This document shows positions 33,401 through 43,150 of a stretch of 64,000 nt of DNA, in pieces. The translations under genes were made by a program, and so were the position numbers. The notes under the pieces are model-generated. The model did no database searches. It saw only the letters and a list, made by a program, of their open reading frames with translations, and had not been told where the DNA came from. The stretch comes from Symsagittifera roscoffensis (taxonomy: Eukaryota; Xenacoelomorpha; Acoela; Convolutidae), in the NCBI RefSeq assembly GCF_963678635.1, contig NC_087065.1:14052743-14116742 (forward strand), in the 5' to 3' direction. Position 1 is the first letter of the stretch. Every line of letters starts with the position of its first letter.

Positions 33401-34636
33401 TATTTGAACAAGGACGGAATTGTGGCTTGCAAAAGAAGAGAGGAAGACAGAGTCCTGTACAAGTATAACGCGATAGTATTACCGCAACTCTATCAGACAG
33501 AACTATTATTCAGGTCACATGATCAAATGGGCCATCAGGGGATCGACAAAGTATATCAGAGGATCCTGAAGCGCTTTGAGTGGCCTGGGATGAAAAAGGC
33601 ATGCGAGAAATGGGTAACAGCATGTCTGTCATGCCAACAGGTTACGGATCCTAGGAAGTTGCGATTTCCTTTACAATCGATTGAGTCGTCTGAATTCAAC
33701 GAGGTGGTGCAAATAGATCACCAAAAGATATGCATGACAGACAATGGTTACAATCAGGTGCTGGTCATGATAGATCATTTTACGAAGTATGCAGAGGCCG
33801 TGCCCTGCATAACTGCCTCGGCGGAAGGGACATGCGACCACCTGATCAATACATGGATAGCAAGACATGGTTGTCCGATGACGTTTCAATCGGACAATGG
33901 AACAGCTTTCGTAGGAGAGCTTACCAAAGAGCTTATGAGACGCTCACAGGTCGCTCAGGCTCACTCCACGACATACCACCCTCAGACGAATGGCTTAGTG
34001 GAAAGACAAAATAGGACGTTAGTGTCGATGCTAAGAGTATATTGTTCTAGGTATATGACCGATTGGGACAGATACCTTCCACAGGTGATGGGGGCATATA
34101 ATAGCACGCAACACTCCACCACTGGAGTCAGTCCACACATGATGCTAACTGGACACGAAAAGCCTTTACCCTTAACCTTCTTCTACCCAGAATATGAGGG
34201 AAAGAAAACGTCCCCACAGGTCTACGTGAGGGACGTGATCAAACGCCAACAGGAGTTGAACGATTTGTGTAGACGAAACACTCAGCAGGCACAGGCAAGG
34301 CAGAGGAAAAGATTCGACAAGAAAGCAGCTGGTGCAAAGGCTTACTCGGTGGGAGACTACGTATGGGTATTTCAGAACGTTATACCACCGAAAGGAACAA
34401 AGAAGCTTCTAAAAAAGTGGAGGGGACCCTTCATGATTACAGAGGTGCACCAAGAGGGACGCTTTTATAAACTGAGTACTGGCCGAGCCGCCCACTACGA
34501 GAACATCAAGCCACACAATCCATCGACAGAAGACTGGTGTATACCTGCAGACATGGAAGAAGGGGATTATCTAATGATGGATCGCAACGATGATCACAAC
34601 GATGAGTGGGTTGACGACTGGTCGAAACCGAGGTAG
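30477..34636 (+). CDS. pol: Reverse transcriptase, RNase H and integrase of element 1 Pol
   Basis: The RT starts in the open piece 30477-30917 (HKSEACRAEIEMLLEYDMIEP). After a 1-nt loss near 30890 it continues in the 1263-residue frame 30845-34636. RT motifs: FCCDFRYLNAVTIKDAYPIP, TTLDLGSAFWQVPL and YVDD at about 31200. RNase H begins at LDTDASVVAISGIL (31643) with the DNRALSWL and DKHQNADSLSKK blocks. A linker of about 350 residues with three LSGE repeats follows (about 32080-33100). Integrase has an HHCC zinc site (HDQMGHQG to CLSC, 33517-33640), a DDE core (Asp in QIDHQ 33716, Asp in QSDNG 33890, Glu in LVERQ 33995) and a GPF module (KWRGPFMITEV, 34420). All catalytic residues are present. 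No chromodomain is seen. Confidence 0.92.
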
Positions 34637-35517
34637 AATTCGACGATGAGCGACAGCAGTCATATGAACAAGACCTGACGAACCTGCGTGTCTTAGAGTG
34701 GCTGAATGAAACAACCTCGGATCCAGAGGAGACCAGCGTCACGATTCAAGACGTAGATCGTGAAAGCATGAAATACATCAAGACTGAACGATAAGATCCT
34801 TCCTGGGCTGCCCAGGAAGTACGACTACTCATTCCGGCTTCTAACCTTGACTTGATACCCGGTATGCGATCGACGGGGACGTCGATGGATATTTTTGTCC
34901 GGGGAGTGGGGGTAGGACTTACCCACACTGAAAACTTGATATTAAAAAAATTAAGAATAGCAAGAGAAACAGGAGACTTAGAAGCAGAAACAGGCGAAGA
35001 ACCTAAGAAACCAGACATAGGCAGGGTAGTTGAGTCATATTTTAATTTACCAAATGAATATTCTAGTAACATAATACTAACAGACAGTGATTTCATACTC
35101 ACAAACAGAACATGTGCGATAGCGATCACCGCAGACATGAGTTTTAGGACGGCGCTAGCGGCAGATTTTAAGAGGGAATACAAAAACGTGGAATTTCTTT
35201 GGAAGCAAAGACCAGGGATAGGGGGCGTAGCAGCCTTACCTCCGGCGGTGTCGCAGATACCGGGAAAGTACTTATGCTTCTTGGTAACGAGGGCGACAGA
35301 GAAGCAGCACGTGGACCCAGAAAACCTAGTCTTGTCTTTGACGAGGCTGAGGGACTTCCTTGTGGAAATGGACGTGAAGGAGCTCTCGCTTCCAGTGTAC
35401 GATCCAAACAGAGGAAGACTGCATCCTCGGGAATTGTACGCGCTTGTACACGTGATATTATCTGATACGAACATACAAGTATATCTACATAAAAAATATT
35501 ACTTAAGTATAGGCTGA
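34637..35517 (+). CDS. Macro-type domain at the C-terminus of Pol, element 1
   Basis: The protein reads on from integrase after a 1-nt loss near 34625 (VEFDDE, then TNLRVLEWL), with one in-frame stop at 34793. It is then open from 34852 to 35517. Residues encoded from about 35060 fit the macro (ADP-ribose-binding) fold: strand FILTNRTCAIAITAD, helix AADFKREYKN, strand GGVAALPP, strand YLCFLVTRAT, helix NLVLSLTRLRDFL, strand VKELSLPVYD, helix LHPRELYALVHVIL and final strand NIQVYL. This is the same order as in TARG1/OARD1 and Poa1. The usual G-A-G-I-A and G-C-G-L/D loops are replaced by FRTALA and DPNRGRL, so ADP-ribose hydrolysis may be lost or altered. Element 2 has the same domain fused in frame to the region after integrase. 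Confidence 0.8.
34869..34906 (+). promoter_or_regulatory. Conserved hairpin plus T-run plus PPT-like motif inside Pol
   Basis: ATCGACG-GGGA-CGTCGAT is a perfect 7-bp hairpin. It is followed by GGATATTTT and TGTCCGGGGAG. Almost the same 50-base stretch occurs at 58660-58697 of element 2, with far fewer changes than flanking coding sequence. The last 11 bases equal the PPT-like motif next to the 3' LTR, so a central polypurine tract is a reasonable reading. Confidence 0.55.
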
Positions 35518-35924
35518 GTGATGTGCGAGAGGGTGTTAGGCCAAAGACTAAGTATGTAAAATGTGGTATGTGTGTATGTTATGTTATGTTATGTTATGTT
35601 ATGTGTTAGGTTATTAAGGTCGTGGGTAAGTAGGGGTTAGTGACCATGAACAACTAAATGACGATCTTGGGAATAGATCCAAAGTTTGGACTGTCCAATC
35701 TTAGGTCGAATTCCAAAATTTTAGAAACCAATTGATTTTAATACATTTTAGGATAAATATCTTTTTATCTGAATTGTCTTTAAGTAAATTTTAACGATAT
35801 ATGTTGAGGTGAAACTGACAAGTGTGACATTCGTGATTTCTTTTCTAGATCCTGATTGATCATTTAAATTACTCACTTGAGTCAAATTATCAAATCGAAT
35901 CAAATCAAACTTGGAAAGAACAGT
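35518..35924 (+). other. Spacer between Pol and the 3' polyprotein, element 1
   Basis: About 400 noncoding bases. An ATGTT repeat lies at about 35575-35602, and a similar GTTAT/TTATG-rich stretch is at the same place in element 2. A pyrimidine tract and AG (TTTCTTTTCTAG, ending 35848) followed by ATCCTGATTGAT lies 76 bases before the polyprotein ATG. It matches a site at 59787 in element 2. Confidence 0.65.
35847..35848 (+). other. Candidate 3' splice site for the 3' polyprotein mRNA
   Basis: A pyrimidine-rich tract followed by TAG and ATCCTGATTGAT. Element 2 has GTTTTTTAG followed by ATCTTGATTGAT at the equivalent place, while most surrounding sequence has diverged. A spliced subgenomic RNA, as used for retroviral env genes, would explain how the downstream ORF is expressed. 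The donor has not been identified. Confidence 0.5.
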
Positions 35925-38900
35925 ATGGACAATTTCAACCTGGATGAATTGATGGACCTGGCAGAGGCATATGTGGGACCGATGGTAGATGCGATCTATC
36001 GTCGGCTGATCGAACGAGACTTCGCTCTGTAGGAGCCAGAGGTGGTCATGTTGCTGACCGCCCTGATCAACATCTTGGGGCACGACAACCGTGGGGACCG
36101 CCCCACGGAAGTCCTGTTGATGGCAGCATATGGAGAAAGAGGAGTACTAGACCGCCCGAACATGAGAGTGATGAGGTGGAGAAACGGGGTTCTCTCAGGG
36201 AGTGACTTGGCGCATGAGCCTGGATTGGGAAGTTCTAGGACTTACCAACCAGGTGAGATGCCAATGCCCTCTAAGCCTAAACCTGGGCTGACGAGAATGC
36301 ATCGGGAGATGAACAGCGAGGCGACCTCGTCTGGTTCACCACTGAGAGCAGCTGTGCCACCAAAAAGGGCGAAAGTAACACAGAAGGTTCAGACGAACCA
36401 AACCATACAAGATCTGGACGAGATGAACGATCAGCTGAGAAGTACGAAGAAGGAGCTGGACGATATGACCAAAAGCATGCTCCAGATGGAGGAAGACCGG
36501 GACATGTGGAGAAAGTTGTTTGAAGACTGCAACAAAAAGCAGGGTCAAGAGATCGAACGCTTAAGGCAGGAATACAAAGAGCGATCGGAGCAGGTGGCGT
36601 TGACAACGGCCGTGGATAAAGTGATACCTGTAAGGGATATTCCTTGTGGGCAGTCCCCGATGGAGCTCTTGACACCTCGAGAAATGAGTCAAACAACGGA
36701 GACACGGCTTCCAGCAGAGACGAATCGAGTAACAATCCCGGATCCTAGTGACACCTTGGGTGATCCCGTCGTAGAACAGACAGTGAGGAAACTGATAGAG
36801 ACAGCTGGACGATTGGTCGCTAACAAGAATGCACCAGGTTCCGGGGTGACTGCACCCAATGGGACGATTGACGATACGGGCAGAGTACAACTCTCCCAGA
36901 CAGTGATCAGACAAGGGATAAGTAACGTGACACCACTCATGGGGAGCTCGAGAATCCCAGAGAGGAAAGTACTAAAGATGCCAGCGAAGAAAGTGTCTCG
37001 TATAATAGACGTGCAGAAGAATAATCAATTGAAGTGTAATTTCACGGGAGTTCCGGAGACAGATCCGAGGGCCTGCTTCAATCGAGCTACCTGGAGCCCG
37101 GCTGTGAACCTGCAGCAACCACCACTCGGGACATCTCACCTGATATTGGGGGACAGCTTGGTCAGAGTGCTGTCGAATTTGAGGACCTCATGGGTATCCA
37201 CGGTGATGGCCTTTGGAGGCGCGACGATTGCCCAATTATATCGGATGGTGGAACTGATGAATCCAGGGAAGATACCCAATGTGATGATCTTAGTTGGGAC
37301 GAATGATAACTCCAGAGGATCAGACGAACAGGAAGCACTGTGGGAGTCAATGATGGTGTGTTTGTTCACTACTCTCTGGCAGAAATTCAGTTGCGCGGTA
37401 CTGACCGTTTGCACGGTGCCAATGAACGCGAGAAGCCTGACAGCATCAGGAAGAAGGCACAACGAGGGAGTCATGAGATGGAACAACATCTTGAGGAACC
37501 TAGCAAATCGAAATGCCGGAAGAATGATCCTCATGGACATTGAACATGAATTGAGAGCCATGGATCAGGCCAGACTGACTACGGATGGCATCCACTTCGA
37601 CAGTATCGAAGGACAAGCTTGGTTGAATCGAGTCTTCCAAGAACGGTTGGATGAGCTGGAAGCAGAACTCTTTGACACAGGAGTGCTGAAGGAAGAGGGA
37701 ACGGTGAGTGATACGGTGATCACCAATTTTGTGCCTCCTAACCTGGAAACACGTTTGGGTACGGTCCCAGCCGTCACAAATTACCGGCAACAAAGCTCCA
37801 GCGAACCAGGTCGAAGAACAGACGTGCAGGATCGGTTGGGAGAAGCAACGATGAGGAGAACAATTCATCCTAGGAGGAGGATAGGACCTGTCAACCAACC
37901 AATCGAAGAAGTAGCAGGCACATCTAGATCGGACACTAGATCGGAGACGACGAGTGCCAGTCGAGAGGAGAGACCGAGCAGAGGCTCATTGTTATGGTCG
38001 AGATCCATACCGTCTCCCTGGCATATATACAAAGACGAACTGATGAAGCTGGACCTACAGAGAGTAAGCTTCATCGAAGATGCAAGGAGGATGCTGAATG
38101 GAGCGACGCTATCCGTCAGCAGATTATACTCAATAACCGGCGTAGACTGGTTGATAGCCGCTACCATAAATTTCAGCTCCACGACGGCCTTGAGACTTGC
38201 TGATTTGGAGGGACTGCCCTCCAACAACACGATGGGACCGGTGAATGCGAGACCGTTGCAAGATGTGAGATTGAACCATGATGAGGGGAATCGTGAAGAG
38301 AGACCAGGAAGATTCCTGACGGCGAGAGCGCCGATTGGACAACACGTGAAGATATTTAGACAGCTGACGACACCACCTGGTCATGTGAAGGAGAGGGTGT
38401 ACCCAAAACTAGTAAACCAACATGGTGATGCCCAGAGATATGGCGGATTGACAGCGATAAAGAAAGATGAGACCATCTTCGCCGCCTACGACAAAGCAGA
38501 GATGAGGACGGCCAAAATCATGGTAGTAGCGAATTCAGAGTTCGTGTACACCTCTAAGTCTTTGTTTTGGCCGGACGTCATAATGTTGGCCGCGGTTGAC
38601 CTAGACCTATTGCAATCAGTGTCTTTGGCTATAGGGGTACAAAGGCAGACAGACATGAACCCAATAACGATTGTGTTTGCTGGCATCAATGACCATCTAC
38701 ACAGTAGAGGTTTTCTGAGCAGGCTCAGAGATCCTGCAACAGCAGAAAACGCAGTATGGCCAGCGATAAAAGACATCCTGGAGTCGATGGGTGAAGTGGT
38801 GGATGCGACGAAGGAGGGGTCATTCAATAAGGTGGCGTTAAGAGTAGTATTTGCGTTGTCTCCGGGATATGCATATCTCCAGGATGGACTGAAATTTGTG

Positions 38901-39629
38901 TATGCAATGGTAGCCTTACTTTCGGAAGGAAAATATGATGTGATCATATCGGCCCCGAATCGCATGATAGAAATGGAGAACTTGAGGCCACTTAAGGCTG
39001 AACTGCCTGCAGTATGGTCAGATATCTCAAACGCGATGAGAGGATTCAAGGACCACGCACTACACATGTTAGTGTTGGACGAAGTGCTGGGGTTGGAACT
39101 GTCCAACTTCAGTCGACAACTGAAACTGAAACCGGGTATAGATGACGACCATCGGGTGATCACGGCAATGTCCAACGACTTATGGTTCCGAGCAATGGAA
39201 GTGGCAAGTGAAGACACAAGAAGAAAAAATTCACTGGAGACGAGAGCTCATCTGGAGGCGATGGTTCTGAGAACCAAGCCGGAAGCAAACCAGTGGCTAC
39301 ACCTGAATCCTAGAGTAGCGGCATTGGGTGCAGATGCTTTTCAGCAAGGCCCAGTAATGATCACGAAGATACACGCCTACTTGTTGAAGGAGGTGAACCT
39401 GGCGGAGAATGCCGGAGACAAGACCGCTGAGTTCGTGAACAGAATGTGTCAGATTACTCTGGAAACCTTCTGGACCCTAGAAGTGAAGGGACAGGAGGGA
39501 TTTGAAAGGACAGAAAGCATGCTAGAAGGGTTGGGAGCCGGATGGACCGCGTCCTTCTTGGCAAAAGTTTACCCGAAAGTCTCGCACTATTTGATAAAGG
39601 AATTCCTCCAAGCAGTAGTGAGAGTGTAG
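35925..39629 (+). CDS. 3' polyprotein of element 1, N-terminal part with SGNH hydrolase
   Basis: Start chosen at 35925 (MDNFNLDELMDL) because element 2 begins similarly at 59879 (MGDTNELMEFL). A TAG at 36030 interrupts the frame after 35 codons. Residues about 160-225 form a coiled coil. The SGNH hydrolase spans about 400-580: GDS at 409-411, AFGGA, GTND at 458-461 and DGIHF with Asp 554 and His 557, so the full catalytic set is present. The remainder (about 690-1230) is an unassigned domain conserved with element 2, including VFAGINDHLHSRG (near 917), which resembles a second GxND block, and DEVLGLELSNF. SGNH enzymes hydrolyse ester or acetyl groups; the substrate here is unknown. A TAG at 39627 separates this part from the next, in the same frame. 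Confidence 0.75.
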
Positions 39630-42431
39630 ATAGTAGAATTAATAGCCTTGTTCGTGACATTCGGAGCGGAGAGTTTCGTGAAAGGACCGGCGATACTGCT
39701 CACGGATGGAATACAGAACCTGCGACTAGATGGACTTCTGACATTGATCGCAATAACCCACGGAAACTTGGGAGGACTAATGAAACTGGCACGTTGTCCA
39801 GAGCATATGAAAGAGAGAGTGAGGAACTTGGATATGAAGAAATCCACGGACTCGTGGAACAAAATAAGAGACCTGAGACACACTCTTATCCAATATCTCT
39901 TGCAGCAAAATCGCTTTGGAACCGGAGAAGACGAGACAATTGAAAGAGAGGAAGATGTTAGACGACATGTTGGAGGCATGCCGCTATTAACGGATCATAG
40001 CTTGGCTATGAGGACCGATCCCTTGGCGCTGATCAGAGGAGTCACGGAGTTCGTGACAGTGATCTATGGACCAGCAGTCACGTTTGCGTTCCCTGACGTT
40101 AAAGTGGAAGCATATAGGAGGTCGGTGCTGCACCTGAACCTCATATCGGCAGTGGACGGTAGTACACTGAACTGGTGTGAGCAGCACACACTGCGGGAGC
40201 TCATGAGTGAGGATCTGTTGTTTGCGAAAATATCGGAGCCAGAGATGGCAGTCATCAACTTTGACGATCACTTCCGTGACCGCATGAGAGAAGTAGAGAG
40301 AGGACACATCGAGGTGTTTCCAAAGCTTTGGAATCTGAGGCCCTATGACAAAACGAATGGTGAAATAACCAGAGTGCCTCGTCTCACTGCAGCATATCAC
40401 AAGTTGAGAGAAGAGACGAAGGACTGGGGCGATTACAAGAAGCTACCGGAGGCAATCCCTGAATTCCCTCTGATAAGAAGGATGTTGCTCGGAGCAGTCT
40501 CCATGGTACAAACTCCTAGGTTGAGAGCAATCGAAACCAATGAAAGGAGAGTAGGGAAGTTCTCGGCGACGATGGATCCATACTTCGTGGGGAGAAATGC
40601 CGCCGTGTTACAGTACACACGATTTGCGTACACGGATCAAGCGACGAGAAGGCGAATAAGCAACGCCGCTACTCCCAAGCCTGGAAAATTTGATGAGGAA
40701 TGGAAGGGACTAGGCTTAGCTCCGATGAGAATGAGAGGCAGGACCGAATTGCCTGAAGCCTCATTAATCCTGACCAGTGTGAAAAAGGAGATGAAAGTTG
40801 GAGGAATATTGCAGACGAGAACCTTCCGAGCACCCTTCGGCTGCGAAGAAATCAAAGTGGTCCATGGAGAAGAGGAAGTTAAATCGGCCGGAACATTGCT
40901 CATACCGAGATTCCAGGAAGAAGCCGACAATGACGAACAAGGACCATCAAGCTCGAATAGGGATAAGTCAGAAGGAGATGACGGACAGGGTGGAAGCCGT
41001 CAAACTGAAGAACCCATGCAACAAGATCAAGCTGGTGGGGAAGACGACAGGGCATCGACAGGAGGAACATCCAGCCTGGATTTTAACATCTTCAGTGATC
41101 TTGAAAACAATGCGGATACGTTGGAAATGACTGAGCCAGCGGATGAAGGCACCTCGACACTGGAGCCTCCGTCAGCCTTTATGGAAATGAAACAGAATTT
41201 GCCGGAGAGCAGCTCTCCTGGCAATTCAAGAAACAACGACCAGAAAATCCTCATGGAGTCACCCCGGAGGAGAAGAATAGAGGCCTCAGCCAGAGTACCT
41301 TTCTTGGGAACGCTGCCCGAAGAAGAATGGGAAGTACATCACCGAGACCACGAGAGTAGGACGGGATGTAAGCTGGACAGAGTGGCGTTTATGGAAGAAG
41401 TCTGGACTGTGATTCAGAGCTATGGGACCCAGTCCATCCTCAAAACAGGTCTCAATCAACCCTTGATGAGAGAAGTACTTGACAAGCTTGATGAGTGTGA
41501 AGGGAGACTGAGTGAGTTATTGATCGACTCAACCACTGATGAGAGTGAAGCGAATTCTCCCATCAAGATGACACCGCAGGACGATGAAGGAGAGGTGGTG
41601 TACCTGTCAAGAACCAGGAGAAGGACGATGCAATCGAAAATGGTGATTGATAAAATCAATGCGATGAAGATGAAGTTAGGCAGCAGAGTGATGCCGAGGA
41701 GAATTGGAAAGACGAAAGTTGATTCAGAAATATTGATGAAAGCTGGTAACTCAGCGAAAAGGAAGCGAGTCGAGGAGGTCATGGATTTGGGGCAAGGTGA
41801 TTATCAATTGTCTGGCACAGATAGAATATTAACTGATATAGCGATGGTGCCACCCATTCTCATGGCGGGGATAAAGTCAACCGGTTATAAATCCAAAAGG
41901 AGTGACCGCACTCTGACTGGAGCAACTTTAGAAATGGAAATACTCAGCCAATGTGGAGAGAGCAAGACGAGGGACTTCAAGCTATCTCCCGTGAATCATG
42001 GAAAGGGAAGTGTTGCAGGACAACTAACACCAGTGGAATACAACCGACTAACAGTGTCTGAGACAGTGTCGATAGATGAACCCACCAGTGGATACATGGA
42101 GATGTTGGAATACCGAAACTCGGCTAGAGGGTATGTAATGGCCCTGGAAGACGAAAAAGCCATGGAGGGTTATCTCGAAACAATGTTGCAGGGCACCACC
42201 CTCAAGCAGAAGGCGTATGGAACTTTGGCGTCGTCTGACGTACAGGCAGAAACGATCGAGCAGTTAGTGAGCCTGCCATGGAAAGCAGTAGTATTGAGGT
42301 ATTTCGAAGAAGAAATGAGGACTACACCAAGAATACATGCTCTCGTGGCAGTACCTTACGTAAGGACAGAGTTACAACTCAGGTTCGCCTGGTGCAGGAT
42401 GGGACTGACTCGCGAAGAATATGATTCTTAA
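39630..42431 (+). CDS. 3' polyprotein of element 1, middle part, function unknown
   Basis: It continues in the same frame as the upstream part. In element 2 the junction is open, with Leu in place of the stop at 39627. The piece from 39648 is 927 residues. The N-terminal 250 residues are conserved with element 2 (VTFGAESFVKGPA, LDGLLTLIA, LQYLLQQNR-like and GMPLLTD). Residues about 420-510 are acidic, Ser/Gly-rich and probably disordered. The C-terminal 300 residues are charged and mostly helical. No domain was recognised and no membrane segment was seen. It ends with TAA at 42429, after which the same frame stays open. Confidence 0.6.
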   Translation: MVELIALFVTFGAESFVKGPAILLTDGIQNLRLDGLLTLIAITHGNLGGLMKLARCPEHMKERVRNLDMKKSTDSWNKIRDLRHTLIQYLLQQNRFGTGEDETIEREEDVRRHVGGMPLLTDHSLAMRTDPLALIRGVTEFVTVIYGPAVTFAFPDVKVEAYRRSVLHLNLISAVDGSTLNWCEQHTLRELMSEDLLFAKISEPEMAVINFDDHFRDRMREVERGHIEVFPKLWNLRPYDKTNGEITRVPRLTAAYHKLREETKDWGDYKKLPEAIPEFPLIRRMLLGAVSMVQTPRLRAIETNERRVGKFSATMDPYFVGRNAAVLQYTRFAYTDQATRRRISNAATPKPGKFDEEWKGLGLAPMRMRGRTELPEASLILTSVKKEMKVGGILQTRTFRAPFGCEEIKVVHGEEEVKSAGTLLIPRFQEEADNDEQGPSSSNRDKSEGDDGQGGSRQTEEPMQQDQAGGEDDRASTGGTSSLDFNIFSDLENNADTLEMTEPADEGTSTLEPPSAFMEMKQNLPESSSPGNSRNNDQKILMESPRRRRIEASARVPFLGTLPEEEWEVHHRDHESRTGCKLDRVAFMEEVWTVIQSYGTQSILKTGLNQPLMREVLDKLDECEGRLSELLIDSTTDESEANSPIKMTPQDDEGEVVYLSRTRRRTMQSKMVIDKINAMKMKLGSRVMPRRIGKTKVDSEILMKAGNSAKRKRVEEVMDLGQGDYQLSGTDRILTDIAMVPPILMAGIKSTGYKSKRSDRTLTGATLEMEILSQCGESKTRDFKLSPVNHGKGSVAGQLTPVEYNRLTVSETVSIDEPTSGYMEMLEYRNSARGYVMALEDEKAMEGYLETMLQGTTLKQKAYGTLASSDVQAETIEQLVSLPWKAVVLRYFEEEMRTTPRIHALVAVPYVRTELQLRFAWCRMGLTREEYDS

Positions 42432-43150
42432 GAAAGGAAGAGGTCAAAAGAAGAAAAGGTGTTCCTTATGATGAATCTGAGGGATCTGATAGTCCAGGAG
42501 GGAGCAGCAGTAGCGTGTGCGAAGCGGAGAGACGCTCTCTGTTTCATTCGATTCCTGATAGAGCAGATTTCAGTACCTGCATTAAACACTTGTGTTAAAA
42601 TGTTGAGGGAAGGTGATGAGCGAACGAAAGCCTTGTTCTTGCTAGCACTGCTGGACATGCAGCAAAGTAAACCGATGAGGGTGAACATGAAAGAACCTGA
42701 AGAATTGGAACCCATGAAAAAGATAGATGAGATCAGGAGATTCTCAAACAAGGAGCTGAGACTCACTAAAGAATCTATGGGAGCATTGCTGAAATCCAGT
42801 GAATACTGTAGACCGATCAAGAAGAAGTCATATAACTACGTATCCGGGATCATAGGGATAGCGTACAATCCTTTCCTAAGTGAAGACATACGCGATTGCT
42901 TCATTGATTATGAGCAGGCGGTGTTACTAAGATTCTGGACGTCCAGAATTGTAACGATCAAGAGCGTTAACAATCCACAGGCCAAATTGGGACTGGTCTT
43001 GGAAGAAGAGGTGACTGCACCTTCAGTACCAAAATCCGACAAGAGAGTGGAGTTTGGGTTGGGATTCTCAGATGAACTTATTGTAGACCATCAGGAGCAC
43101 GATATTTGGTGGGTTCAACGTTGGCTCCAATGTGCAAGAGCATGTATCCT
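42432..43150 (+). CDS. 3' polyprotein of element 1, third part, function unknown
   Basis: The frame stays open from the TAA at 42429 to 43154 without needing a new start (the first ATG in it is at 42468). The product is helical, with ACAKRRDALCFIRFLIEQ near the start and SDKRVEFGLGFSDEL near the end. Near 43106-43154 the reading shifts to another frame, which continues to 43984, so a 1-2-nt indel is probable. Element 2 is cut off by the window edge before this region, so there is no comparison. Confidence 0.5.

Noticed and set aside
34400-34636. Chromodomain after integrase
   Set aside because: The sequence after the GPF module lacks the aromatic cage pattern; the following conserved domain is macro-like instead.
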